Assembly: GCF_002234675.1 (NCBI RefSeq)
Contig: NC_019875.2
Span: 24,394,299 to 24,458,298 of the forward strand
DNA length: 64,000 nucleotides
Source of the DNA: Oryzias latipes
Lineage: Eukaryota; Chordata; Actinopteri; Beloniformes; Adrianichthyidae
Reading direction: 5' to 3'
Under the pieces are notes generated by a model. It searched no databases and was not told the DNA's origin. It worked only from the letters and a program-made list of their open reading frames with translations. Below, piece after piece: positions 1-18,400 of the stretch. The translations under genes were made by a program, and so were the position numbers. The first letter of the stretch is position 1. Each line of letters begins with the position of its first letter.

Positions 1-1062
1 TGTGTCAAAAAGCAATTAGAGTAAAAGATCAATGTGGCATATAAATGTCTAAAACTAAATAATTGATTTGGATGTGCAAAGTCTGAGCACAAAACCATGG
101 GAAAGAAAAAACTTCAATGTACCAGAAATGGCAGTTCCTGGGAGGAAATAGGTTCTAGCTCAGCAACCCCACTGATGCATAAAACCCGCCTAGACACACT
201 CACATGGGTTTTGGCTGGAATTCATGAGGAAAGAGCATTGCAATGGCCCACACACTCCTGAGAAAACACAAGTTACTAATTAGGTAAATTGTCCCACAGC
301 AGTCTGGCTGAATTCCTCCTCTGCTCTCATCTGTCTCCAGATGTTTGAAATCCTTCAGATTTACTGGTAGCGCTGTTTCATGTTCTGTCATCACAGCAGG
401 CCATGTTGCGGCTGATGATCAATGTTAATATTGGGCCAAGCTGTGGAACAAAAGAACACACAATGAAGAACCATGGTACAAACCCTCATAAAAAATAGTT
501 TTTTGGAGACTTTTTAAGTTTTATTAAATTTGGTCTTTAGGACGTTCTAACTAAAGTCTCAAAAAAATGGTTTATTGAATTAAAAAGGTTTGTTTCGAAC
601 AATAAGCAATCTTGATCACAGTTAGTTTTTCTGAATACCAAAATGAAATGTTATAGTGTCGAGTAAATATTTGTTTGGTCATAGAGCAGTAGATATAATT
701 TTCTTTTTTTGCTTTTAATGAAGAACAGAAGGAGACTTGTAAGAGGAAACGTACATTTCCTGTTGAACTGGTGTGTGACATGCATGCACTTTGTACAAGA
801 GCACGACACTGGGAAATGAAAGATCCTTCACGACGGGTGAAACCGCTGCCAAAACGCATACACACATCACAGACAGACAGAAAACGATGCGGTCAAGGGT
901 CAGTAAAACAGTTACAGAGGAAGGGAATGGACATCATAGCCACCCACTTCCCCTTGCCTCACATTTCCTCCTTCAAAGAGTTTATGGATTGCAGCAGTAG
1001 ATCTCCCACATTTAGTGAGTGGGGGGTGGGGGCACGTGGCCCTGATGGGGAACATCATTACT

Positions 1063-1183
1063 TTAACCCATAAGAGCCCATGGTGACATTAGTGTATAAA
1101 AATATCAGAAATGGATTCTGTGGTCCACTTAGTTTGTGGTAAAATATACATAATTTTATTTTTAATGGGTTTTTATGGGTTAA
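1063..1183. repeat. piggyBac-type MITE, copy 1 (121 bp)
   Basis: Both ends are TTAA followed inward by CCC: the left reads TTAACCCATAAGAGCCCATG and the right is its approximate reverse complement ending GGGTTTTTATGGGTTAA. TTAA duplication with termini starting CCC is the pattern known for piggyBac-superfamily elements. At 121 bp it has no coding capacity. A second copy in the opposite orientation lies at 48490-48624; the two share the block next to CCATGGTGACATnAGTGTA. Confidence 0.65.
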
Positions 1184-1291
1184 CTCCCCCCACCCCCCCC
1201 ACCCCAACAGTGTGGTTTGTTTTTAAAGACACAAAAGCTGCGAAAAAACTATACATATCTTACATGTCAAACATGTTTAATTTATCTTAAG

Positions 1292-1821
1292 TTATACCAT
1301 GGTCTGGTTGAATACTCGATTCTGATTGGCTGCTGGGTATGCATTGAAACCTGATAACCGCACGGTGAAAAAAGAAGTTCGGTCAGCTAGCTTAAATGAT
1401 TTGTATCACTGCGCCGGCTTCTTTAAAACAACCTTTTGCTTCATCATCTGGACAAAAACAAGTGGTAAGAGATGAACTTTCTCTCTGAACTGATACTTTA
1501 TTCAACCCATCGGGACGATCAGCATATATATATCGCCGAATCCTGACTGCAGCGGTGGTGCTGCGCGCCGCATCACGTAACATATAGTCCGCTTTTTGTG
1601 AAAAAAGCGATCCAAATCGGAAAAAAAAACAAGAATTAAGGACTAAAACCTGGTTAATATGTATTGCTTTTGTAACTGAGCATGGTATAAGCGGGTTAAT
1701 GGCCTTCGAAGTGTGCGTTTATTACTTTTTAACGCACTTTGCGGAAGCAACCGTCCGATGCGAAGGCTTCCAGGGCGTGCGTTAAAAAGTAATAACCGCA
1801 CACTTCGTCGGCCATTAACCC
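1292..1821. repeat. Putative non-autonomous DNA transposon with a terminal 45-bp-arm hairpin
   Basis: The left border TTATACCATG (1292) recurs inverted as CATGGTATAA at 1681-1690. Immediately after it stands a strong hairpin: arms at 1693-1737 and 1777-1821 pair over 45 bases with 3 mismatches, and the 39-base loop contains a smaller pairing (GGAAGC with GCTTCC). The arm sequence includes TTAATGGCC and TTATTACTTTTTAACGCAC. Base composition is clearly more GC/CpG-rich than the surroundings. The exact outer borders, target duplication and superfamily were not resolved. Confidence 0.5.
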
Positions 1822-2046
1822 TTATATAACTGCTGCCCATATCCCATCTAAGGAAAAAATTGCTTACATAAAAAAAGGTAGCCTAAAAATTGGAAATGAT
1901 CTCAAATCTTAGGAAAGAAATCCCAATAAAGTAGTAAAATGATCTGTTCACGCCGCAAATTTTACTTATAAGAAATCGAGTAATATATCAAAACCTAGAA
2001 GTTCAACACAAGCATTCAAAAATTAAAATTAATCCATAACACAGGT

Positions 2047-2345
2047 ATAATCGGGGTGGGATTATATAAATTATTTTCCTCCCAAGGAAAAATTTAAACT
2101 CAGTTTGACAAACTCTCTATTTAATAAATGTGTATGTACTATATGTATAAATACAACTAAGTAATTACAATGACATCATTTACATGAGTTTGTGGATAGA
2201 ATATATATGATTAATATCTTCTTTTACTCCAAGGTTTTTACTCACAATTAATCATCCAAAATGTCTATACGTAGATATATTAAGCTTTGGATGATTTTGT
2301 TCGTCTTCTTTAGTATTTTCTGGTTTGACTGCTTGAAATATGCCA
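2047..2345 (+). repeat. Old LINE 3'-UTR fragment, copy 1
   Basis: The block around GGGGTGGGATTATATAA and a distal GCTTGAAATA correspond to the same landmarks, in the same order, in a second copy at 39855-40050. In that copy the sequence runs into an A-rich tail. The pattern fits the 3' untranslated end of a 5'-truncated LINE. I recall this block from fish L1-like elements, but the family assignment is from memory. No reverse transcriptase remains. Confidence 0.45.
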
Positions 2346-5300
2346 ATTCCACTGTTTTAACAACTTTTGGCATGTTCTTTGTTTTCTTTGCTTGGATTTA
2401 TTTGGTTTTTGCAGGAATCATTTTCCTTTTGTGAATTACTCTAAATCGGATCGTCTAATGTCTAAGGTTCACAGGAAAATAGAAATTTACTGGTTAACTC
2501 CCAAACTCTTAGGAAAAAGATTAACAATTTATTTCTAAATTTCACGATCAAATTTTTATGTAAAAAAACAAAAAAAACACAGACAACAAGACTAGGTTTA
2601 TTTTAAATAATTGAAGACATTTGATCTCCTTTCCAAAAGGCTGTACCTATTAATATTTATAAATTCAAAGTGGGACCCTGGCAGAGCAATTTGCCCACAT
2701 TAAAGTCACATTCTCTGTCCACCACATTGCAGAATTCCTTACAATGACAGAGTGACCTCTCAATATAAGGGAAACCCCATTTTTCAGCAATGTTTACTAT
2801 TAAACGAGTTGTAAATTCTGGCCCACCGGGCTGGTTTGAACAAAGTCATTGGGTGAATTCATTTTAAAAAAGTGGTTTAAACTGATTCCAACAGGAGGAA
2901 AACAAGATGACTTTGCCAAAGCAGCAGAGTGAGAAAGCAGTCACATTGCTGAGGTAAGTCTGGCAAAAGGCCAGAGCGGTGCAGCACAGTGAGTGCAGTG
3001 TAATCTGCTGAGGAAATGATCTAATGCTGAAATAGCTGTAAAGAGCTTACTGGTAGAGTATTTGTTTGTGTTCTAATTTACAAGGACCCAGAAATCCCAT
3101 TAAAATGAAAAGATATAGACACGTTAGATAAGAAGGACTCCGTTCAAAAACATCGGGCAGATTTACAACTGAATGCAATTGATTTTAGAATGACTTATCT
3201 ATGCTGCATGTATATCCTTTTTTTTTGTATATCAACTGGTTGGCAGCTGCTGTAGCCTGAAGCATCATCGTCCATAAATATTCTTTTTTAATAGAAACAT
3301 GAAGTTTTTATCACTGTTTTCAATGTTTTATTCAACTAAACTTTGAGAGTAAACATTTAGCTTCCTTTTACATTTTTAACAAAAATTTGTTTCCTCTGGT
3401 ACAATCAGCTGGCTATTTCCTCATGTTTCACATCTGTATTAGATTTAATGTGATCCTCTGATTTTTGTGGGATTAGAACCAACACATTGTTTCATTGAGT
3501 TTACTCTCGTGGGAAAAAAAATGCAATGAGGTTGAAGAATTAGGATCAAGTTATGAAAGCTTTTTAGGAAGAATTGCCACAAGCCAAGTAGATTTGTATA
3601 ACCTGCTTTATTACGTGTCAGTTTTAAGAAACCCGGAACAACTTTTGAAAATCCACTCCAAACTATATGATTTGCTACTTTTGTGTCATCACAGAGTGAC
3701 ATCTTTATAAATACCAATCAAGTTTCTTATTTTTTCGTCACTACCCATATCTTAAGAGAACACTGAATTCTCAACCTATGAGAAACAAAACGCAGAACTC
3801 TCAGCACAGTTTGATACTGGTTTATTTTGAATTATGTCAAAGGAAAAGCTTGGAGACCTTAAATCTTTTCACTGCGATTTGTCAACCGTTGGTCACAAAG
3901 GTTTCAGAAATACTTTTGGTTTATAAGATCAATCTTTTTCAGGGAAGGAAGCATTTCACATTTCACTTTTTAGATCTTTTACCTTAAATTGTCCATATTT
4001 TATGCAAAACTCTGTCTAAAGCTGATGCTATTCTAATAATAACTTTTTCCCAAAATGAGAAGATACATTTGCTAAAAAATATATATCTATCTCTAACCTT
4101 TTAACAGATCTTTAAACAGTGTGTTGAGTTTTTGTGGAGTTGAAGCTTTCTTATCTTCCTGACTGAAAACAGTGTTCAGTTTTGCGGCGCTTCAAGGGTA
4201 GATGTATTAACCTGAGTGTATTTGCCTTGCAGTGCTTTGTAGTTAAAACGTTCACAGAGAACACTGTGTGGACAATCTGGTTTGTTTATATGTACTTTGT
4301 CCTTTCCTAAACTCAATGTTAAGCTCATCTGTAAATGTGTAATCATATTTAAACATTCATATATCAATGTTTTTACATCCTTCACATAAAAGTCATTCAT
4401 AATAACTTTACACAGAAAGATTATTTTAAGCTTTTTAAATGTACTTGTTTTTAATCCCTAAACAAAATGCGGTAATTGTACAAATGGCTGGTTTGTGAAC
4501 TCTTATAGTAGCAGCAGATAAGACAGCATACCTGTAAAGTAAGTACGCCTTTTTCTTCAGCTGATAAAATCACATACTTTATAAGCTTTAGCAGTGATGT
4601 CAAACCATCATTACTGCTTCCTTATTCCAAGATCTGAGGTGTTACTTCAGGCAAGTTTAGAAAACTAATGCTCCCAGACCAAATAATTATTTTCAACTAT
4701 TTTATGGGGGGAAAAAACTATAGTTTATTTAAAGATTTGCCATGTGCACCAATGTCTTCTTTCATATTTGCAACCTTTATTTTTATATACTTGCATAGTA
4801 AGAGCTTCTTTTTCTAAAGAAGCATGATTTGTTTGCTTTCCTAAATCTGTGATTGGGGCCTTTTTACTGCAGAAATCAATGTTTTCATAAAGCTATTCTA
4901 AAGGACTACTTTTGCTTTACATTTCATATTTCATTTTTTTCTGTCATGAATATTGTTCAAAAACATGTTTATAGTCAGTTGTATTTTTGAAATTGATACC
5001 TTTATTATAAAGGCGGCACATTTTGAACAATACTGAGACTACAATACCCAAGGGGCATTTAGGCAATTTCTTATGATTTGTCTTGTATGTGTTTGCAGTT
5101 CTGAAGAAAGCTTTTGAAATCAAATTGACAATACATGACATTGTCCTCTACAGTCTGTATTATTATTTTTTTAAAACAAATTTTTTTTTTTTTTTTTAGC
5201 AACTAAAAAAATGCTAAGCAGTTCAGCTGTTCTGGCTGTTTCTCAGTTTCACAACAATATACCTTCCCATTCCAGTCATTAACGCCTGTGACTTCAGTGT

Positions 5301-6094
5301 GGATGATTGCTAAAAATAAGTTAGATAGCTTTTTATACAAGTAGAAACGTTATGAGGGACCACTGGAAAAACTTGTCACCTGAATTTCATTGCACACAAG
5401 AACATCAGAGAAGTTAAAGAATAATGCAACTGTTTAAGAGAAGAATTCAATGACAGATGATGCTCATGACCAAGGTGTGCAGATCTGTACACATGCACGT
5501 TTTGTCTGTTTGTCATTCATTCACATGTGTTTGCACAAGGCGAGAGGAAACAGCTAAAGTGGTTGTCTTAGAGCAGGAACACTTGCTGCACATCAATCTG
5601 AAAAGTCATAAAAGCGTCTCCGAACAGGAGCCTCCCACAGCAAGAAAAACAGATGTCAGTTCTCTCTAGAATGCAGTTCAAACTGAGAAATATATATTTT
5701 TTAAATGTCTCAATTCTTACAAACCGCTTTGAAAATGTTAAATATTTAGGTGTCCGCCAGTCACAGTAAAGGAATTCTGAAGCAGCTTTACAGGAGAAGG
5801 GTTGTGTTGGGAGAAAAACATGTAGTAAAAGAGGTTGAGTTGAGCTTAGTCAGACAACTGTCCAAAACCTTTCCAAAAAATGCAAATCTCTGACAAAATA
5901 TTCAAGATCAACTTAGCTTGCTCAAAAACTGTGAGGCTGACAAACCCATTTGTGGGCGTCGCTGAAGCTCAGTTTTCAATCTACTAAATCATATCTAAGT
6001 ACTAATTTTCACAAAAATATCTATTCATTCTGTACTCTTTTTAAATGTCTATTTAATGAAGAACTGCCCTTTATTCCATTTTCATAACCTGCTG

Positions 6095-6360
6095 AATTCC
6101 TTTCGAGGTAGTGGGATGGCTGGAGCCAAACAAGCTACTATAGGCCAAGGGTGTGGTACACCCTGAACAGGTCACCACACCAATTAACCTATGAAGCATG
6201 TTTTTGGACTGTGGGAGGAAGCCAAGGTGCCTGGAGGACACCCACCCATGCACATGGAGAGCATGCAAATTCCACAAAGAAAGGTTGCAGCTGGTATTTG
6301 AACCAAGGCTTTCTCGCCACGAGGTGAAAGTGCTAACCACTGCACCACTATGCAGCCAAA
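6095..6360. repeat. Degraded teleost interspersed repeat
   Basis: The stretch contains a string of landmarks common in fish genomes: GGCTGGAGCC, a block close to GGTACACCCTGAACAGGTC, AACCTATGAAGCATG, TTTTGGACTGTGGGAGGAAG, GCATGCAAATTCCAC and CTAACCACTGCACCAC. I recognise the consensus as a high-copy teleost repeat but do not assign its family with certainty. Numerous differences and a missing middle show that it is old. Confidence 0.6.
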
Positions 6361-6699
6361 CTGTAGTTTTAAAGAGCCTAATTTGCCTGCTGCAAAGACT
6401 AAGATACATTCATTTTGCATATACTAGTTATAAATATTCAGATTTACCATGGTGTGCTTGTGTTCATTTAGCATATTTGCAAATGTCGTATTATTAAAAC
6501 TAGTATTATATCTCACACACATTGTACATTCTCAGTACCTTTCCACTACATTGCATAAGTTTCTTATTCAGACTTCTCTTTATATCTGTATCAGAACGCC
6601 AACACTGCTGCTTTTTGTTTTCTGATTGGATGCACTTGGCATTTATTCTGAACATAAACAATGACAATGTTGAATATCCACTCCAATGAAAGACCAAAT

Positions 6700-8412
6700 T
6701 TCATTCATTTTCAATAAACTTTATTTTTGTCCCAATTTCCCCCAAAAATGTTACATACAAAAAAAAAGTGATTGAAATTGAACCGTTCCTCGTGTCAATA
6801 ACAAAAGAAAATTACACAATAAATAAAAAAAGAAATGTATAAATAAAAAATAAATAAACAAAACGACATTATGTGCCAAAAAAAGAACTCCTCTAAATTG
6901 GCAGATGGCTTTCACAATGTTGGATTTTCTTTGAGAACACATGTATGTAATACTTGCATTCCAGGTCACAGTTTTTAGGATACAACTCTGGATCAAGAAA
7001 GCAATGTAAACCAATACAGGTTACAGTACAACAATGTTTTCTCTCTTCCATAGTAGATATTACTGGGGTAAATACTTATAACAGTTGTTCTAAAAGCTTA
7101 TACAAGGTAGTGAGGAGTGTAGTGCTTCTGGATTTACTCTTAACACTTGGCTCAAAGTACAAAAGTAAATCCTAAATTTAAAACCCATCTCAAATCTCGT
7201 CTCCCGCTTGACATTCACAAAGGGTTGTTATTGCACTATACAGACATCCCTCAGAAAGGCACTTATCCACGCTCTCTGCCCTCGTTTTCCAACCAACAGC
7301 TACGTTTACCAACAGGTGTGCGGCCAACACACATTCACCTACTCCAAGTGAAATTTAAAACTGTCATTTAAAAAAAACCAAAACCATTTGGTTCCTAATT
7401 TAAAAACAAGTAAAATATGACAAGTGTATAAAAAAAAAATTACAAAAAAAGTTTTTCCAGATTAAATTTTAAAGAAAAAATGTGCAAAATTGTGTTGTTC
7501 CCATAGCCGGTGTAGCATGCCGTGTACCGCATCTGTGAAATTTGTTTCCAAAAGTAAGACAAGTGACGGAGCAAAAAAAGCAGCAATTATTCTTGAAACT
7601 TGGAGCATTGCTATCATGAAGTAAGGCCAGAAATAAAATCTTGTGCGTGTGAGGTCAAGATCTAAAGTGATCCTATAGCTGGCTCATGTATAAAATGTAA
7701 GGAATAAATTAATGTGTGCATGCTCCACAGAGGGCAGAAACTAACAGAGGGTAGGAAAGTTCACTCTTCAGTCAGATTTTCACCCGAAGGCATCTCTGCT
7801 TAGAGATCACAGTTGCAGTCGATGGAGTGGGAGAGCGTGCTGCTAAAATGCTTTTGGAAAAGTGAGCCTTATTGCATTTTAGCACCAAGATTCCCTGTAC
7901 AGTTGCAAGCGATTTGGACAGTTTTAGTGTTTAGCCACCGTTGAGAAAGCAGGCCTGCTAAGTTTGGTAGAAATGGCTGAGACTGCAGGTTTGTTTGCTT
8001 CCGAGAAGCACTGGTTCTGAGTAGATGAGAGAAGGTAACTTAGTTGGTTGTGTCGGCATCTGCCGTTAAGAGATCCATCATAAAAAACAAAGCATAATCT
8101 CTTCCTGCGGGTATCAATACCTTCCATGTGGTCCACCTTCGAGGCATAAGCAGGGCAGGCACTGAATCTCAAGGCAGATGCTGATTTGGGCAGCTTCCAG
8201 ACTGCTTGACACTCATCAAGGTCAGTCAATCAGATAAACTAGACAACAGTCCAGACAAGGTATCGCTCAGGAGTCTTTCATCTGTCAGGCATCAGTCACT
8301 CTCGCCACTACCTGAAGAAATCAACAGGGCTGACTAAGATGTTGTTGAACTGGTCATGCTGCCTCTAAGGCAAGTGTCACTCAGTGAGCCTGGGCGGCAC
8401 AGAGCTGTGCTT
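6700..8412 (-). other. plk3: Probable plk3 3' untranslated region
   Basis: The plk3 stop codon is at 8413-8415. Reading the minus strand downstream, I found no AATAAA or ATTAAA until 6720-6725. That predicts a 3' UTR of about 1.7 kb in the terminal exon. Near its far end (about 6820-6860) the minus strand has overlapping ATTTA motifs, including TTATTTATT-type nonamers, which resemble AU-rich decay elements. Serum-inducible polo kinases are known immediate-early transcripts, so such elements would fit, but no transcript evidence is available. Confidence 0.5.
6720..6725 (-). terminator. plk3: Candidate poly(A) signal of plk3 (AATAAA)
   Basis: This is the first canonical AATAAA on the minus strand downstream of the plk3 stop. 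The surrounding minus-strand sequence is AAAATAAAGTTTATTG. The distance of about 1.7 kb from the stop is plausible but unproven. Confidence 0.4.
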
Positions 8413-14063
<5,651 letters not shown>

Positions 14064-14204
14064 TAAACTCAGAGACAACTGTCGTTTGGCGCTTTTCGCG
14101 TTTTCTTTCTTTTTAAATCCCTTTCTAGTTGTCGGCGGATGCTACGAAGAACCACACTCCCTGCATCCGCAATGACGGTTTTCATCTGGCTCTCTTGAAG
14201 CGGA

Positions 14205-14270
14205 CCGCCCTCTATATAGACAGAGCGGCGACGTCACACTTCCGGGGGCGGAGTTAGATGACGCAAAGGA
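14205..14270 (-). promoter_or_regulatory. plk3: plk3 core promoter: TATA, CRE-like, ETS-like and GC-box motifs
   Basis: Read on the minus strand toward the gene: TTTGCGTCATC (CRE/AP-1-like), then CCGCCCCCGGAAGT (GC box fused to an ETS core), TGACGTCG (CRE-like, plus 14229-14237), then TCTATATAGAGG (TATA-like, plus 14210-14220). The TATA-like motif sits about 150 nt upstream of the first ATG, leaving room for a start site and a short 5' UTR. The arrangement resembles an inducible immediate-early promoter, which is how FNK/PLK3 is known to behave. The motifs are seen; their use is inferred. Confidence 0.6.
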
Positions 14271-15464
14271 CTAGAAAGTACAAATGATTAGTCCTGACAT
14301 GATCTCCCTCAAAGATGTATCAGAGGCCCAGGGAAACTGAATGAGACCAAGGCTCCACTGCACTGACACATTTTTCATTATTACTATAAATTACCTGTGA
14401 GTAATCTGATTTTCAAAAGATTTATGCAGAAGGCCGAGTTTTTCTGCCCACACATATACTTTATAACTAAAGTTTGATTTAATTTGACATGTTTTCCAAA
14501 GACCAACAACATTCAGCTTTAAGATTACACACACATTTTGTGTCTCTATTTTATAAAGCTGAAAAAGAATTCTAAAATGTGCCAATAAAACTAGGATTTT
14601 CATTTACAAAACAAAATACAAAAATTTACAAAATAAAAAATACTAATTAACTTATCAATTAATAAATTTAAACACTAAAACATAAAGACTCAGCAGTCAA
14701 CACTAAGTTATTTTGAAATACATCATTATTAGTTTTAAAGTATTTTATTGGTTGTTTTCGTTTTTGGGAGAAAAGTAAAATGACACTGATGTTTTAGCAT
14801 AAAATAATTTCAAAAGAATAAATATATATTAGTATAATTGACCACTGATTATTACATAAAGATTTTGGGATGTAGAAGTAACAAAAACAGACAAAGTTCA
14901 TCTTAGCTGGTATATTTGTTAATAGTTTTGGAACAAATCAATATTGGAAAAACAACTTCAGTTGGAGGAATGCATTTCAGCAGTATAGGAGATCAATTTT
15001 CCATTGAAAATGAAACTATTGCTACCATACATACAGACTATGGTGGAAATCCTGCAGGTCACATTACCAATTTGTGGAAGCATGATGTGTAAACATACAA
15101 CAATTATCAGACTCATGCAATAATTTGGATTATGGCAATAAAAGCTTATCAGTGTCTTTGAAACCCATTTGATCCATTTATAGAATTACCATAAAATAAA
15201 AAGTACATTTACATATGTGAAAAACCCTTTAGGAACAAGATGGAACGTCTTTGATATCTGATCTAACATTACATTTCCATTACTTCAGATCTTAAACCAA
15301 AAGATGATAGGTTTGATTTTAGCGCCATCTGGTGGACAGAACTCCTTTCTGCCCATAATAACTTCAGGTGCCAGACAAAAATGTTTCCATGTTTGCATCA
15401 CATTAGGTATATGATCCTTTAACTCTAACTTTTAAACTCAAGATCGAAACAAAAACTGCAAAAT
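14271..15464. other. Intergenic region between plk3 and cacybp
   Basis: AT-rich sequence without a supportable gene or recognised mobile element. It should contain the 3' UTR of cacybp (minus strand) near its right edge; no convincing canonical poly(A) signal was picked out. Confidence 0.6.
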
Positions 15465-18400
15465 TTAAATGTCCATCGTTTCCTCTCCTCGAAACTTCTT
15501 CTCCTGGGACTCTGACCAAGCTTTGTTGATGGTTCTCTTCATCTCGTCATCTCCTTCTTCGTAAATCTTTTTCAGCATTTTCATTAAGCCATCACCTGGG
15601 TCTGCATTATCCTCAGCACTGGGTTTACTGTTGAGAGGGAAAAAAACAACAACATTCATGTGGGAATATTTTCACGGCTGCAAGGAAAGGGTCATGTACT
15701 ATCAACCCCGAGAAGATCCTTGAATTAATACATGTGTGATAAGTATTTCAATAAAAAACTTGAAGTTTCCCCACTTTTACAGCTTTAATGTGTGTTATGG
15801 CACTTAATTTTATTTTCCTTATTTTATTGGTCATTGAATCAGGTTAGCGTATCTTTACAGACTGGTAACAGTCTGTGGGTCACTTGGCACCAGGCCCCAT
15901 AATGTTACTTTACTTATAAAAACACATTTTCTGGGCAGTTGTGTTATTTTGTTTTGCTATATTTATCTGCCACACCTTAAAGGTCCAATGAGGCTACAAA
16001 TAGCCTCTTTTTTTCTTGAACTTCCACTTTAATAGTTCGGGAAAAGGTCTTAAATTTACTGGGTCCTACACCAAAATGAAAAGTTCTAAGTCTGCTAAAA
16101 ATGTCTGTAGATTTTATATAGAGAATGGCAATAAAACAAAACAAAACAATGCTGCTTGTTTGTGGTAGTTGTTTCTGATTTGTGATAACTTGTAAAAACA
16201 GGACATTTAGGACATTTTTCAAAAGGAAAACTAAATAATAAAGGTCTCTGATAAGAAACTAATACTCCTATGTAGTAAAAATAAATATAAAATGGTTCAA
16301 GATTTAATTTAAAAACAAAATATGATAAAATTTTTTTGTCCTGAAGCATAACCAGAGCCTGAATTGAGTTGACCCAGTGCTTTAGTCTTCTCACAAAGGA
16401 TTGTAATTTAGCTTTTATCCAATTTTCATTCATCAGAAGCACCTTTTCACATGTCAGCAACTTTGTTCTATTCAATCTATGTCTCCTGTAAAAATCTACA
16501 GACCTTTTTTATAATGACTTTTTTCTTTAGACTTTATGTAGAAACCTTGACTTGATAAATACATTTCCTCTATATTGCCCAACATTAAACTGGCCAAACA
16601 TTGTTGTGTTTCCAGCTAAACATTAATGAAAAACACATTTAGTTATTAAAAAAGAGGTTTATTCTGAACTTACTCTTTTTCTTTGGACTGCTTTTCCACT
16701 GCTGTTAGACAGTCCCACTTCTTTGTGGCCTGTTTCTTACACATGATCAAGACCATGTCTGTTTTGATCTGTTGCAAAAAAAAGTAGTAAGAAATTAGTG
16801 ACATAGAAAAAATACAATTGTAAAAACAAAGGGGACATATATGCCGAATAAATGGATATGTAATCCAAAAAATTCAGTGAGCAAATTTTTAGGTTCCAAA
16901 ATCCTTTGTTGGTTTTTTGTTTGCTGATTCGGAAGAGTATGAAAACTGGGAAGGTTTTTTGATAAAAAAAGAAAGAAAAAAAAAGGGGGCTGACATTTTG
17001 GTACCAAATTTTGCAAAGAATACTTTTTTCAAAAACAAAAACATGGTGCTACTGGTTCAAACAAACACTGGAGGAACATTTAAAGGACAAGAGAAAAAGT
17101 GACTCACCTTTTTGTAGCTGTCCTTTTCATCAATTGGATGTAACAAGTTGAGCACTGACATCTGGTGATTTTTCCCATTTAGATTCTTTACCAAAACAGA
17201 GAAAGACCTGAACCAAGACAAAATTAGGCTTAGCATAAAAAAATGTATGAATGCTCCTTACAAAACTGTAAGATAAGTGGATTTACCTTTCAGTGAAGTT
17301 GACTTCAACATTTTCTGCTGGGATTTTGTCAACACCTTTCAAATCCAGGTAAATTTTAACAAATTTGTCTGACTGGTCCCATGCTACAGATACAAAAGAT
17401 AAAACCACAAACAATTCTTCAAATCTTTCTTTTTTTTTTTTAGTTCCAAACACTTGTAATCTCTCAAACATGCTCCATACCATAGTTGGTGATTTTAGTT
17501 GTGTATGGTGCTTTAGAGCCTGCTGTTGGATCGGCTTCTCTCTTAGCCTGCTGCTCCTGCTGATGTCGTTTCGTTGCAAGCTCTTTTTCCACTTTCCTCT
17601 GCTCCTGTTTCAGCAGCTCCTGCACCCTTTTCCTCTCAGACTTCTCCAGGAGGGAACTAAGCTCCTGCAAGTCTGCTTCCAGCTGACTGATCTGTTAGAA
17701 AAATGAGGAACAACCACTGCACAAGCTGATCTTGATGAAGCAAACTATTTGTATCAAGTCTGTTTTATTTATTTATTTAACTTATATATAGCTTCTTCTA
17801 AAACAGTACAATTTAAAAGTTTCATTTTCCTGACTGGAAATTCTACATCTAACCTTTACTTAAGTCAGTTAAGAACCAATTCAAATGTGTGAACTGCTAA
17901 TGATGAGATCTGCAAGTCCCTTATGGAAATGTTTTAACGTACACTGTTCGATTAAACACATTTATGCAAAGACATGATTAAGAAATTCACCTAAAAACAT
18001 AAAAAAGCATTAATTAAAAGCAAAACTCACATGATTTTAATCAAAATATAAAAACCAAAGCAAAGCATGGCTCTATTATGACTTAAGTTTAATTATCACG
18101 ACATATAATAAAATAAACCTCAACATTTACGAGTAAGGATATTCAATAGCATCCAATAGGAATTGAGATATTGTCGCTTTCAATCGTTTTTCTATCATTT
18201 AAAATGCTATAAAGCAACTCCGAAGGAAGTGTAGCGCAGAACCCGCGAGCGTGATGTTGCTAGAAGGTTCTAGTAAACTTCATGAGCACAACTGAACGTC
18301 AATCATCACAGGGACTTTTCTCGCCCTCAACGTTTGTCACTGTGACAAACTAAACAAGCTTTTCAAACAATCGTCTAAAAAAATATACAGACAGAAAGAA

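Larger units (their letters stand above)
1..6699. other. Intergenic region downstream of plk3, repeat-containing
   Basis: No gene could be supported here. Open frames are short (at most about 110 codons), lack family resemblance and do not join through splice sites. The DNA is AT-rich and contains the separately listed pieces: a TTAA-flanked MITE near 1.1 kb, a hairpin element at 1.3-1.8 kb, an old LINE 3' tail near 2.1 kb and a degraded interspersed repeat at 6.1-6.4 kb. From about 2.4 to 6.0 kb I see only unique-looking AT-rich sequence. Confidence 0.7.

Noticed and set aside
6291-6305. tRNA B-box-like sequence (inverse of GGTATTTGAACC)
   Set aside because: Part of the degraded interspersed repeat; no A box, anticodon arm or clover-leaf could be drawn.
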